DNA of 64,000 bases from Alkaliphilus sp. B6464 (GCF_018141165.1 NZ_CP058557.1:1922001-1986000), one strand, 5' to 3'; shown: positions 49,975 to 59,360, counted from the stretch's first letter. Numbers and translations are program-made. Notes: a model not told the origin generated them from the sequence alone.

Positions 49975-51681
49975 ATGTTTAAAGGAACCGCAGCTTCACC
50001 AGGTATTGCTATAGGAAAAGCATTAGTTTATAAAGATGTGGATTTAAACATTGACAAATTAAATATTTTAGAAGTAGAAAATGAAAATAAAAAATTACAT
50101 GATGCTATTGAAAAAACAAAAATACAACTAAGGGCTATCAAGGAAGAAGCCACAAAAAAACTTGGAGCGGAACAAGCTCAAATATTTGAGGCACATTTAA
50201 TGGTGCTAGAAGACCCAGAGCTACTTTCTCAAATAAAGGACAAAGTTAATAATGAAAAAATTAATGTAGAATATGCCACAAAAGATGTAATAGATAACTT
50301 TGTTTTGTTATTTGAAAGTATGGATGATGAATATATGAGGGAAAGGGCAGCCGATATAAAGGATGTAGGAATAAGAATATTAAAAAATCTATTAGGTATT
50401 GAAATAGTTAACTTAGCATTATTATCAGATGAAATTATTTTAGTTGCGCATGACCTTACACCTTCAGACACTGCTACAATGAATAGGGATAAGGTACTAG
50501 GCTTTGTAACAGACATAGGAGGAAGAACAAGCCATACGGCTATTATGGCAAGATCTTTAGAAGTGCCAGCAGTTGTTGGATTAAAAAATATAACCTCTAC
50601 TATCAATGATGGAGATACAATAGTATTTGATGGAGAAGAGGGAGTTGTGCATGTTAATCCAACAGAGAATGTATTATCTTTATTCCAGCAGAAAAAGAAA
50701 GATTATGAGATAACAAGAAGAGATCTTGAGGCTTTAAAAGGAATGCCAACGGTTTCTAAGGATGGGAGAGTTGTAGAGTTAGCAGCTAATATTGGGACAC
50801 CAAAGGATATAAAAGGTGTTATAGAAAATAGTGGAGAAGGAATTGGTCTTTATCGTACAGAGTTTTTATATATGAATCGTAATAGTATGCCAACGGAAGA
50901 AGAACAATTCCAAGCATATAAGGAAGTTTTAGAAGGTATGGAAGGAAAACCGGTAATCATTAGAACTTTAGATATTGGTGGGGATAAAGAATTACCGTAT
51001 TTAAATCTTCCAAAGGAAATGAATCCATTTTTAGGATACAGGGCAATACGCATATGCTTAGATCAAACGGAAGTTTTTAAAGTCCAATTGAGAGCATTAC
51101 TTAGAGCCAGTGTTTATGGTAACCTGAAAATTATGTATCCGATGATTTCATCTGTAGAAGAAGTAAGGGATGCTAATAGAATTTTAGAAGAAGTTAAAAA
51201 TGATCTAGATAGAGAATATATTTCATATAGTAAGTCTATTGAAGTTGGAATAATGGTAGAAATACCAGCGGCGGCAGTAATTGGAGACCTTTTAATTAAG
51301 GAAGTAGATTTCTTTAGTATAGGAACCAACGATTTAATTCAATATACTAAGGCAGTAGATAGAATGAATGAGAAAATAAGTTATTTATATGATCCTTTTA
51401 ATCCTGCAATTTTAAGAATGATAAAAATGATAATAGATTATGCCCATGAAGGTGGCAAGTGGGTAGGTATGTGCGGTGAAATGGCTGGCGATAAAAACCT
51501 TATTCCTATTCTACTTGGATTAGGATTAGATGAGTTTTCTATGAGTGCCGTATCTATTTTGCCTGCAAGAAAGATTATAAGTGAGATTTCATATAGTGAT
51601 ATGAAAAAAATTGCTGAAGTAACTTTAACGCTTCCTACTTCAGAGGAGATAAAAGAATATATAAAAGATCAGCTTAAATAA
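49975..51681 (+). CDS. ptsI: PTS enzyme I (phosphoenolpyruvate-protein phosphotransferase)
   Basis: First PTS enzyme, 568 residues. It transfers phosphate from PEP to HPr. The active His is in DIGGRTSHTAIMARS (about 182-196), the PEP-binding end includes TLDIGGDKELPYL near 325-337 and GMCGEMAGD near 500-508. Length is normal. GTAGGGAGG precedes the ATG. A hairpin terminator follows at 51713-51747. Confidence 0.97.
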   Translation: MFKGTAASPGIAIGKALVYKDVDLNIDKLNILEVENENKKLHDAIEKTKIQLRAIKEEATKKLGAEQAQIFEAHLMVLEDPELLSQIKDKVNNEKINVEYATKDVIDNFVLLFESMDDEYMRERAADIKDVGIRILKNLLGIEIVNLALLSDEIILVAHDLTPSDTATMNRDKVLGFVTDIGGRTSHTAIMARSLEVPAVVGLKNITSTINDGDTIVFDGEEGVVHVNPTENVLSLFQQKKKDYEITRRDLEALKGMPTVSKDGRVVELAANIGTPKDIKGVIENSGEGIGLYRTEFLYMNRNSMPTEEEQFQAYKEVLEGMEGKPVIIRTLDIGGDKELPYLNLPKEMNPFLGYRAIRICLDQTEVFKVQLRALLRASVYGNLKIMYPMISSVEEVRDANRILEEVKNDLDREYISYSKSIEVGIMVEIPAAAVIGDLLIKEVDFFSIGTNDLIQYTKAVDRMNEKISYLYDPFNPAILRMIKMIIDYAHEGGKWVGMCGEMAGDKNLIPILLGLGLDEFSMSAVSILPARKIISEISYSDMKKIAEVTLTLPTSEEIKEYIKDQLK

Positions 51682-51712
51682 GGATTATATGTAATTTAAT
51701 ATAATAATTTTT

Positions 51713-51747
51713 AAAAATACATCTGTTGTAAAATAGGTGTATTTTTA
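51713..51747 (+). terminator. Terminator after ptsI
   Basis: Stem AAAAATACATCT / AGGTGTATTTTT with a loop of about ten bases. Confidence 0.75.
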
Positions 51748-51849
51748 CATATTTAGGCATAATTATGCATTTACAATTTAATACAATTAATATATAATAA
51801 ATATTAAAAATTTTATTTAAAAGAGAAAATATTAATTGGAGGGATAATT

Positions 51850-53811
51850 ATGAATGAATTACTAGAAAAATTATTGATGGAGCCTATGCTATATTGTCTG
51901 CCCCCATGGACACATAGCAGAGAAAATCTTACTGTACTATTAAAGGCTCATCCTTCAATTCAATTTGTTTCTTTAGTGGCTGTGGATTTAGGAGGAAATG
52001 ATACAGATGAAAAAATTCCTATTTCTTTATTTATTGATGAAATGGAAAGATTTTTTAATGTGGGTGTTCAAACCGATGGATCTAGTGTTGTTCTCCATGG
52101 TATTGCAACATTAAATAATGCAAAGGTAGACTTAGTTCCAGATCTTTCTGTTAATTGGTTTGTTGATTATAATTATGATCATATTTGTACTTCTACTGGG
52201 CTACCAATAGGAACATTGAGGATACCTGCATTTTTAGTGCATAATTCAAAAAAGGTAGATTCGAGATCTATATTGAAAAGAGCTATAGATTGTTTTACTT
52301 CAGAAATTAAAGTATTATTTAACCAATATCCTCATATTAGAGAGGATTTAGATATATCTATGGAAGAAAATATTGATGATATAGTTTTAACCTCTGCTAC
52401 AGAATTAGAGTTTTGGGTAAAAACCCCTGGTGATTCAGCAGATGAAGAAAAATTATCAACATCACAAGTGTTGAAGGAGCAATATTGGAAGCGCACTAAG
52501 GGGAGTGTACGTACTGCATTGGAAGAAACCATACTTTTACTTAATAAGTATGGCATAGAGCCAGAAATCGGACATAAAGAAGTTGGGGGAGTTAGTGCCA
52601 AAATAGGAGTAAATGGTAAGTTGAATCACGTAATGGAACAGCTGGAAATAGTTTGGAGATATAGTACAGCTATTCAAGCTGCAGATAATGAGCTGTTTAT
52701 TAGAGAAATTATAGAGGAAACATTTAAACGACACGGGTTAGAGGTAACTTTTATGGCAAAACCTATTGAAGGTGTAGCTGGTAGTGGAAAGCATATACAT
52801 GTAGGTGTAGGAATTAGGCTTAACAGTGGTAGATATATTAATATTTTTACACCTAAAGATAAAAATACTGATTATATGAGTATTTTGGGTTGGGGAGGAC
52901 TTTCAGGAATACTTAGAAACTATGAGGTGGTAAATCCTTTTATAACTTCCACTAATGATGCTTTTAATCGATTAAAGCCAGGTTTTGAAGCACCAGTGTG
53001 TATAGTAAGTGCAATAGGCCATAGCACAGATATTCCATCTAGAAATCGTACAGTATTAATTGGTCTAATTAGAGATATGAATAATCCAAGGGCTACAAGA
53101 TTTGAGATAAGATCATCAAATCCAAGCACTAACACTTATTTAGCCTTAGCCGCACTTTATCAAACTATGATTGATGGAATTAAGGCTATGGTAAAGTCGG
53201 GTATGACATCAAAAGAATTAGAGATAGAATTTTCTAAAGGACAAGGAGAAGAAAAGTTTTATCTCGAAAAGGATAGAGTGTATAGAAGTGAAGAAGATGT
53301 ATTCGAATATTACACAGAAGAAGAAAGAAGTAGCATGTTTGGTATACCACCTGTAACAGTATGGGAAAATATTAAGAACTTTGATTTAGAGCCATATAAA
53401 ATACAAATATTATGTGCAGGGGAGGTTTTTAGTCAAGCAATTATTGATTCTTATCGTCAAGCTACTGTTACACAATGGGTTACAGAGCTGATAGGTAGAA
53501 TTATTCCTGATAATATAGATTTAGTAAGAAGTTGTAAAAAGATTCATAGCGGAGATACAACAAATGAATTGGATGATGTAAATTGGAAGAATGTTAATGA
53601 GTTAAGAAATTGTTTAATGAAGGATAGCCTAGATAGAAAGGCTTTATTTTCTCGGATGAGAGGGGAAATTGAGTTAGGGAATTATGACTTAACTTCGAAA
53701 TTACAATTAGAAATGAATGAAAAAATAACCTTATTAAAACAATTATATATAACATATCGTAGAAATTTATTTGAAGAAGGTAGTGAAGAAGGTAGTTATT
53801 TTTGGCATTAA
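51850..53811 (+). CDS. Glutamine synthetase-family protein, long form
   Basis: ATP-dependent amine ligase fold, 653 residues. A beta-grasp N-terminal part (about 15-150, with GVQTDGSSVVLHGI and DLVPDLSVNWFVD) and a catalytic domain (about 150-490) containing ATELEFWV, GVSAKIGVNG, GVAGSGKHIHVGVG, RLKPGFEAPVCIV and SSNPSTNTYLALAA. A C-terminal helical extension of about 160 residues follows. GSI enzymes have about 440-470 residues and GSIII about 700, and the order here is closer to GSI with added regions. It may be a glutamine synthetase, a gamma-glutamyl ligase or a regulator of that fold. I give no symbol. GGAGGGA precedes the ATG. It is a single gene. Confidence 0.82.
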   Translation: MNELLEKLLMEPMLYCLPPWTHSRENLTVLLKAHPSIQFVSLVAVDLGGNDTDEKIPISLFIDEMERFFNVGVQTDGSSVVLHGIATLNNAKVDLVPDLSVNWFVDYNYDHICTSTGLPIGTLRIPAFLVHNSKKVDSRSILKRAIDCFTSEIKVLFNQYPHIREDLDISMEENIDDIVLTSATELEFWVKTPGDSADEEKLSTSQVLKEQYWKRTKGSVRTALEETILLLNKYGIEPEIGHKEVGGVSAKIGVNGKLNHVMEQLEIVWRYSTAIQAADNELFIREIIEETFKRHGLEVTFMAKPIEGVAGSGKHIHVGVGIRLNSGRYINIFTPKDKNTDYMSILGWGGLSGILRNYEVVNPFITSTNDAFNRLKPGFEAPVCIVSAIGHSTDIPSRNRTVLIGLIRDMNNPRATRFEIRSSNPSTNTYLALAALYQTMIDGIKAMVKSGMTSKELEIEFSKGQGEEKFYLEKDRVYRSEEDVFEYYTEEERSSMFGIPPVTVWENIKNFDLEPYKIQILCAGEVFSQAIIDSYRQATVTQWVTELIGRIIPDNIDLVRSCKKIHSGDTTNELDDVNWKNVNELRNCLMKDSLDRKALFSRMRGEIELGNYDLTSKLQLEMNEKITLLKQLYITYRRNLFEEGSEEGSYFWH

Positions 53812-53954
53812 TTTAAAAGTTTGAGTTATTTAAGTGAAGCTTGCTTTCTCTCGGCATTTGAGAGATATTAAGCTTTGCTTTTTTATTGTGGAATAAAGCA
53901 TAGAATGATATTTGTCTAAACATATGAAAATTTTAATAATTTCAAAGGAGGAAA

Positions 53955-54080
53955 ATTATACCTAAGTGGAGAATAATAAATAGGTTAAAATCATTGTTTT
54001 CTAGTTCATATATTGGGTATAACAGGAAATATGGAGTATTAAATAATTATATAAAAAGGAGTGGTAATTATGCGTATTAA
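53955..54080 (+). CDS. Possible 41-codon ORF with ATT/ATA start
   Basis: A strong AAAGGAGG at 53944-53951 lies before ATT-ATA with no ATG, GTG or TTG in the correct place. The frame reads PKWRIINRLKSLFSSSYIG and then YNRKYGVLNNYIKRSGNYAY, ending inside the ytxH-like gene start. It is basic and unrecognised. Such a site could mark a weakly translated leader, a decayed gene, or a recruiter of ribosomes for the next gene. The rest of the 258-base gap holds a small hairpin at about 53847-53870 (TCTCT/AGAGA). Confidence 0.25.
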   Translation: MIPKWRIINRLKSLFSSSYIGYNRKYGVLNNYIKRSGNYAY

Positions 54081-54510
54081 AGAACTACAGAAAAAGGTGG
54101 AAAATATACGAAGAAGATTAGATCCTGAAGTAATTGAAAGAGAAAAAAGAATAGAGAAGACAAAGGGTTTAGCAAAGGGTGTGGCTATAGGCAGCATTGT
54201 AGCTGGGGCAACAGCTTTATTTGTTTCGCCTGATAGTGGAAAAAATAATCGTAAAAAGGCTAAAGAAGAATTAGAGAAAGCTAAGGAGATTTTAGAAACA
54301 AACCTTAATGAAGGTAGAGATAAGTTATCTAAAGTCTATGAGTTAAAAAAAGAAACAATAGAAGCTAAGAAAAATATGTTAAAAGAAAAACTAGACCTAA
54401 ATGATAATATGAATATTATAGATGATATAGACTTAGAAGAAATAGAAGAAATAGAAGAAATAGAAGAAATAGAAGAAATAGAAGAAGAATTAGCTACAGA
54501 TGAATATTAA
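54070..54510 (+). CDS. YtxH-like membrane-associated protein with EEI repeat tail
   Basis: A 146-residue protein: coiled-coil start (RIKELQKKVENIRRRL), one transmembrane segment (about 37-56, LAKGVAIGSIVAGATALFVS), then a typical YtxH GKNNRKKAKEELEKAKE region and a long coiled coil. The C-terminus is a run of Glu-Glu-Ile units encoded by a 9-bp tandem repeat. ATG 54070 has AAGGAG in front; GTG 54061 would overlap that site. It is first in a three-gene set with a DUF948-like and a GAF-HD-GYP protein. YtxH proteins have unclear roles, often linked with stress. Confidence 0.8.
   Translation: MRIKELQKKVENIRRRLDPEVIEREKRIEKTKGLAKGVAIGSIVAGATALFVSPDSGKNNRKKAKEELEKAKEILETNLNEGRDKLSKVYELKKETIEAKKNMLKEKLDLNDNMNIIDDIDLEEIEEIEEIEEIEEIEEELATDEY
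54434..54489 (+). repeat. 9-bp tandem repeat (GAAGAAATA) in the ytxH-like gene
   Basis: About six copies of GAAGAAATA encode E-E-I units. Because the unit is a multiple of three, slippage changes tail length without a frameshift. Confidence 0.85.
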
Positions 54511-54544
54511 TATAAACTATACATAGGAAAAGGGAAGGGATAAT

Positions 54545-54946
54545 ATGGATGCTCAAATAACTATTGGACAGCTGATTACCGTACTATTTGCTATAGCTGG
54601 CGGTGGTGTACTAGTTGTTCTATTTAAAACATTAGCGAATCTTAACCAAATTTTTAGCAATATAAATAAGATTGTACAGCGTAATGAAGTAAATATTGAT
54701 AGCGCTTTAAATAGCCTACCTAATATACTTGTAAATACTGAAGAAATTACTAAAAGTGTAAATGAAGAAATGCAGCACGTTTCAGGAGCAATTAAAGCTA
54801 TAGAAGAAACTGTAGAATATACAGCTTCTGCTGCACAGGTTGTTACTGAAGATATCGTTTTGCCAGTAAAAGATATATTAGAAATATTAGCATTAGTAAA
54901 AAGTATTTTTATTAAAGATAAGAAAAAAGGTTGGTTTGAGAAATAA
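54545..54946 (+). CDS. DUF948-like membrane protein
   Basis: A 133-residue protein with one N-terminal transmembrane helix (about 9-29, LITVLFAIAGGGVLVVLF), a long amphipathic region (NLNQIFSNINKIVQRNEVNIDSALNSLP in parts) and a positively charged end (KKKGWFEK). The layout is like DUF948 proteins that often lie beside ytxH in Firmicutes. Function is unknown. AAGGGAAGGG lies before the ATG; the gene is 34 bases after ytxH and 18 before the HD-GYP gene, so the three are an operon. Confidence 0.75.
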   Translation: MDAQITIGQLITVLFAIAGGGVLVVLFKTLANLNQIFSNINKIVQRNEVNIDSALNSLPNILVNTEEITKSVNEEMQHVSGAIKAIEETVEYTASAAQVVTEDIVLPVKDILEILALVKSIFIKDKKKGWFEK

Positions 54947-54964
54947 GCAGAAAGAGATGTTGAA

Positions 54965-56509
54965 ATGATTAATTTTAAGAAACTTAAAATTGAAAATATA
55001 GTAAAGTGTATAAGTTGTATAGCTGTAATATCAATTATTTTATTTGCTACAATAAACTTTACTGTTATTAAAAGCCTGAATGAAAGATCTAATATAACTG
55101 AGGAAATATTTAGTAGATATGTTGTATTTTCCATAGCAATAGTAATGGTATTATTAGCATTACTTGTGTTTGCATTAATATTTATTAGGAGAATCGTAAA
55201 TACTGATATTCCTTACATACTTCGTAGTTTCAAAAATTTAAGCAATTTTAGCTATGATGTGGCTACCGTAGATAGCTTAGTCCCTTACTTTAGTGAAGAA
55301 AAAGATTTAAAAAGGTTTGTTGGAGATGTATTTAGGGAGCAAATATTTTTACAAGAAATTAAAAACATTGCTGCTAATGAATACGTTTTAGATGATGTGT
55401 TAGAAAAGATATTAAAAAAACTAAACGCTTTTGTTAGAGTAGACAGAATAGGAGTAGCATTTGTAGACTATGAAAAAAGGCGAATTGTAGCTGAAACTGG
55501 AAAGATGAACTACGGAAATGTATTATTAGGACCTGGATTTGAGGTAAGTATGGACCAAACATCTTTAACTGAAATGCTTATAAGTAAAAAACCTGTATTT
55601 AGTAATGATCTTGTAGCAGAGTTAAATAAAAAAAAATCTAGAAATAGATCTTTAGATTTAATTGTGAATGAAGGGATTAAATCTAATATGATACTGCCTC
55701 TTATTATAGGAGATAAGGTTTTTGGTTTTTTATTTTTTAGTTCCTTTGAAAAAGGAAGTTATAATAAAAAGAGCCTTAGAATAGGAGAGAATATTGCTAA
55801 TGCCATAGCTACAATAATAGATCAAACTTATTTAACTAAAAAAATGCTAAATAACATTACTTTAACTTTTGCAGATTTAGTTGAGAAAAAAGATTTAGAA
55901 ACGGGAAATCATATTAATCGTATGACAAACTACTCTAAAGTAATTGCAGAAGGTCTGCTAAACTACGAAAATGAAAATTATAGAGTAAATAATTCCTTTG
56001 TTTATGATATGGAGCTTTATGCGCCTCTTCATGATATAGGAAAGATAGGTATACCCGATAAAATTTTAGGTAAGCCAGCAAGACTAACAGCAGAAGAATG
56101 GATGGTTATGAAAGAGCATACAAATATTGGGGCAAACATATTATCAAACCTAAGGGATAGTTTGAAGATTTTTAGAAAAGAATTCTATCAAATGGCAATC
56201 GATGTTACAAGATACCATCATGAAAAATGGGATGGGAAAGGTTATCCTTATGGACTAAAAGGAGAAGAAATACCACTGGCGGCTAGGATTGTGGCTGTTG
56301 CAGATGTATTTGATGCATTGTCATCTAGAAGACCATACAAGGAACCAATACCATTTGATAGTGCTGTAGATATTATTAAAGATGGAAGTGGGACTCATTT
56401 TGATCCTGTACTTGTTGGTGTATTTATAGATAATCTACCCCAAATAAGAAAAATATATGACAGAGATTTTGGAAATAACAATTTTAATAGTAATAAAATA
56501 TTATCTTAA
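54965..56509 (+). CDS. Membrane GAF-HD-GYP protein
   Basis: Probable c-di-GMP phosphodiesterase of 514 residues. Two N-terminal transmembrane helices (about 15-36 and 57-80), a GAF-like sensor (about 130-285, with LNAFVRVDRIGVAFVDYEKR and SNMILPLIIGDKVFGFLFF), then an HD-GYP domain (about 295-500) with NHINRMTNYS, LHDIGKIGIPDKIL and HHEKWDGKGYPYGL. The sensor is cytoplasmic; the ligand is unknown. The ATG follows AGAGATG, with the DUF948 gene just upstream. It is the second HD-GYP protein in this window. Confidence 0.92.
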   Translation: MINFKKLKIENIVKCISCIAVISIILFATINFTVIKSLNERSNITEEIFSRYVVFSIAIVMVLLALLVFALIFIRRIVNTDIPYILRSFKNLSNFSYDVATVDSLVPYFSEEKDLKRFVGDVFREQIFLQEIKNIAANEYVLDDVLEKILKKLNAFVRVDRIGVAFVDYEKRRIVAETGKMNYGNVLLGPGFEVSMDQTSLTEMLISKKPVFSNDLVAELNKKKSRNRSLDLIVNEGIKSNMILPLIIGDKVFGFLFFSSFEKGSYNKKSLRIGENIANAIATIIDQTYLTKKMLNNITLTFADLVEKKDLETGNHINRMTNYSKVIAEGLLNYENENYRVNNSFVYDMELYAPLHDIGKIGIPDKILGKPARLTAEEWMVMKEHTNIGANILSNLRDSLKIFRKEFYQMAIDVTRYHHEKWDGKGYPYGLKGEEIPLAARIVAVADVFDALSSRRPYKEPIPFDSAVDIIKDGSGTHFDPVLVGVFIDNLPQIRKIYDRDFGNNNFNSNKILS

Positions 56510-56551
56510 TAATTAAGTTAGAAGTAATAGAATGTATTGTTAAATAGTAAT

Positions 56552-56589
56552 AAAATAGGCACTAGAGAAATTTCTCTAGTGCTTATTTT
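56552..56589. terminator. Bidirectional terminator between HD-GYP and ssuC-like genes
   Basis: Stem AAAATAGGCACTAGAGAAA / TTTCTCTAGTGCTTATTTT, perfect apart from one pair, ending at the permease stop codon. Confidence 0.88.
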
Positions 56590-56590
56590 A

Positions 56591-57415
56591 TTACTGTCGC
56601 CATTTTAAAAATTTATCTTCTAGCCATGATATTAACTGGTACATTATAGCTGTGGCAACTGCTAAAATAATAACACCCGCCATCACAATATCTAATCTAA
56701 ATACTTGACCACCATATACAATTAAATATCCTAAACCAGACTTTGATACAAGAAACTCTCCTACTATTACACCAACCCAAGTCATACCAATATTTATTTT
56801 AAAAGTATTTATCATAGTAGGTATGCTTGCAGGAAAGATTACTTTTTGGAGTATTTGAAATTTGGTTGCACCAAAGGTAGTCAACATTTTGATCTTTTCC
56901 GCATCTACTTCTCGAAAACCATTATAAGTTGCTAATATAGTTACAATAAGAGAAATGGTTAAGGCAGTTACAATAATGCCGCTCATACCTGCCCCAGCCC
57001 ATATAATTATAATAGGTCCTAATGCTATTTTAGGTAGTGCGTTTAATACAACTAAATAAGGATCTAAAACCTTAGCTGCAAAGTCAGACCACCATAAAGC
57101 AATAGCAATAACAGTTCCTAAAATGGTTCCAAGCCCCAGTGCAATTAATGCTTCCAAAACAGATACTAATGTATGCTTAAAAAGAGAGCCGTCTACAGTA
57201 AGTCTACCTATCAACATAGCAATATCAGAAGGTTTACTTGTAAAGAACGGATCGATCCATTTAAGGGTAGCAGCAACTTCCCAGAGCACTAAAAAACCGA
57301 TTAAAACTCCTATTTGCCATAGAAGAACCTTCACATTATAACCTTTAACAGAACGAAGGTATTCTAGATGATTATTAGAGTGTTGTTGCTCTATAACCTT
57401 TGTATTATTTGACAT
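56591..57415 (-). CDS. ABC transporter permease (SsuC/TauC/NitT type)
   Basis: Membrane permease of 274 residues with six helices and the ATPase-contact loop EVDAEKIKMLTTFGATKFQILQKVIFPASIPT. The family imports sulfonates, nitrate, taurine or thiamine precursors. I chose ATG 57415; AAGGAG lies 10 bases before it, and it overlaps the end of the ATPase remnant by 11 bases as in the original operon. The permease itself is intact. Since the upstream ATPase gene is cut by an inserted element, the permease has lost its normal operon promoter and may be silent. The substrate-binding protein is not in the window. Confidence 0.88.
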   Translation of the reverse strand: MSNNTKVIEQQHSNNHLEYLRSVKGYNVKVLLWQIGVLIGFLVLWEVAATLKWIDPFFTSKPSDIAMLIGRLTVDGSLFKHTLVSVLEALIALGLGTILGTVIAIALWWSDFAAKVLDPYLVVLNALPKIALGPIIIIWAGAGMSGIIVTALTISLIVTILATYNGFREVDAEKIKMLTTFGATKFQILQKVIFPASIPTMINTFKINIGMTWVGVIVGEFLVSKSGLGYLIVYGGQVFRLDIVMAGVIILAVATAIMYQLISWLEDKFLKWRQ

Positions 57416-57590
57416 ATACATCCAGCTCCTTCCATATTTTATTGAAGTAATGTCTAAACTCGGGAGCTTCACGACATTTAATAGGACTTTTTTCGCCGTT
57501 GCAGGTAAGTTCAATATTATGGATGCTTTTTATGCGAGCAGGGCGATTAGATAATACTGCTACCTTATCAGCCATAGAAATAGCTTCTGT
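57405..57590 (-). pseudogene. 3' remnant of an SsuB/TauB-type ABC ATPase, cut by an insertion
   Basis: The frame EAISMADKVAVLSNRPARI is the D-loop/switch end of NitT/TauT ATPases, where T-H-D-x-x-E-A-I-S-x-A-D normally stands. Upstream of Glu the expected T-H-D-I is replaced by unrelated sequence (LYIT) that leads straight to the end of the recombinase gene. The Walker motifs and most of the ATPase are missing from the window. The break point is near 57587-57600. Confidence 0.9.
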
Positions 57591-57606
57591 GATATACAAC
57601 AAAGGG

Positions 57607-59211
57607 TTACCGAAGATAAATGTTTAAATCATGCCCATTCCACACAATTCGGCTGACTATAGCTTGTACTAATTTTCTTCTCTCAAATATATCTGCATCA
57701 TCAAACCGATCATGAAATCTATCAATTGACTGTAATAATATTTTTACATTTTCTCTTTCTAAAGCAGAGTGTGTTTTTTCATTTTCTAGATTTTTTAACT
57801 TTTTCTTTAGATCGTTTATTTTAGAGTCCAATCCTTCAATTTGCTTAATAATATATTTAGATGCGACCGAGCCTTGGTTTTCAGATAGTTGCATAGTTAA
57901 ATTTTCTATAGACTTTTCATGTTTTTCAATTTCAGATATATATTTATCTGATCCACTGATGGTCGACCTTGATGTTTTTTCTATAGAAACAACCTTTTCT
58001 CTTAGTTGATCAGCTAATACACCCTTATTAAATTTTAATTGTTTTAAAGCATTTTCTACTATTTCATCTGTTTTTATTCCGTTTAAGTTTTTCATATTGC
58101 ATCTAGTACTATGTGACTCTTCCTTTGTTCTGCATTTATAATAATAATGTTTAACTTCACCGTCAGTATATTTTAGTGCAATTCTCATTCTTGATCCACA
58201 TTCGCAATATAGAATAGGGCCTATTAAACCATTTTCCCCAGTGCCAGTTCGTGGAGCCTTTTTTGAGTTAGCTTGTAGCATCTCCTGCACTTTTACCCAG
58301 TCTTTAGAGTTAATTATACCTTTATGTTTCCCAATAGCTACTATTTGTTCAGAAATATCTTTTATTTTATGGCTCTTATTTCGTCTGTTTTGATACTTAT
58401 TATATGTAAACACACCATTACCCTTATAATCCTTCTTTTCGTTAGCTATGTCATACCCTTGCTTATCAAACCATTCATATAAATATTCATCGGTCTTAAC
58501 ATATACTGTATTAGTTAATATAGTTTTAAGTGCGACCATGTCAAAGTCTTTACCATTTTTAGATTTTATGTTGTTCACTAAGGTCCAGGACATCAAGCCA
58601 GAAAGAGAATCTAGTTCAATATATTTTTTATATAAAGTAGTTACAAGATCTAATTCATCTTTTACTGGAACTAACATCATAGAACTTTTCTTTTGCATTT
58701 TTTCGTCATAATAATATTCTCTTTTTCCTTGATAACCAGTAGGAGCAACTCCACCAAGCCAACGGCCAGTACGTGCCAACTTCATTAAGTTATCCTTAAT
58801 ACGTTCTGCAATAGTTTCTCTTTCTAATTGGGCAAATACAGACGAAATAAACATCATAGCACGACCCATAGGAGTACTAGTGTCAAATTGTTCTCTAATA
58901 GATACAAAAGCAATATCATTTTCTTCTAATATTTCCATTATATTTGAAAAGTCAACAATACTTCTACTAATACGATCTAATCTATAACATACAAGAATAT
59001 CAAACATTCCTTTTTCAGCAGCGGCAATCATATTCTGAAACTCAGGCCTATCTGAATTGCCACCAGAAAAACCTTCATCTTCATATAAAATAATTTCAGG
59101 ATTATTAAGGTGCTTATTAACGTAATCCTTACACATTTCTATTTGGTTTTCTATAGATTCACCCTTGCCAGTAAATTTTGATTTTCTAGCATATATTGCA
59201 ATCTTTTTCAA
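57607..59211 (-). CDS. Large serine recombinase (site-specific integrase)
   Basis: Serine-type recombinase of 534 residues. The catalytic domain (1-150) has IAIYARKS with the nucleophile Ser (about residue 9), DILVCYRLDRISRS and REQFDTSTPMGRAMM. The recombinase domain follows (about 165-270), then a zinc-ribbon (CECGSRMR ... CRTKEES...CNM) and a coiled coil (about 385-480). I chose TTG 59211 (AGGGGTGA in front) over GTG 59220. Its stop codon is within 20 bases of the break in the ABC ATPase gene, the place where an attachment site should be. It is most like skin-element and clostridial prophage/ICE integrases. Confidence 0.94.
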   Translation of the reverse strand: MKKIAIYARKSKFTGKGESIENQIEMCKDYVNKHLNNPEIILYEDEGFSGGNSDRPEFQNMIAAAEKGMFDILVCYRLDRISRSIVDFSNIMEILEENDIAFVSIREQFDTSTPMGRAMMFISSVFAQLERETIAERIKDNLMKLARTGRWLGGVAPTGYQGKREYYYDEKMQKKSSMMLVPVKDELDLVTTLYKKYIELDSLSGLMSWTLVNNIKSKNGKDFDMVALKTILTNTVYVKTDEYLYEWFDKQGYDIANEKKDYKGNGVFTYNKYQNRRNKSHKIKDISEQIVAIGKHKGIINSKDWVKVQEMLQANSKKAPRTGTGENGLIGPILYCECGSRMRIALKYTDGEVKHYYYKCRTKEESHSTRCNMKNLNGIKTDEIVENALKQLKFNKGVLADQLREKVVSIEKTSRSTISGSDKYISEIEKHEKSIENLTMQLSENQGSVASKYIIKQIEGLDSKINDLKKKLKNLENEKTHSALERENVKILLQSIDRFHDRFDDADIFERRKLVQAIVSRIVWNGHDLNIYLR

Positions 59212-59246
59212 GCTAATCACCCCTTAGATATATTATAGAGGATTTT

Positions 59247-59330
59247 ACAAAAACAAAAAGCCCATAAGGGCTTCAACTACTATTTTTTGATTTTAATTAG
59301 TTACGGATTACACACTTATTGTCGTTGTAA
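59247..59330. repeat. Dispersed repeat, copy A
   Basis: AAAAAGCCCATAAGGGCTTC, then AACTA...TTTTTTGATTTTAATTAGTTACGGATTACACACTTAT. The hairpin AAGCCCATAAGGGCTT may end ybaK transcription on the minus strand. It shares the core with copies B and C. Confidence 0.75.
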
Positions 59331-59360
59331 GGGTTTAAATTTATCATAACATTTTTTCCA

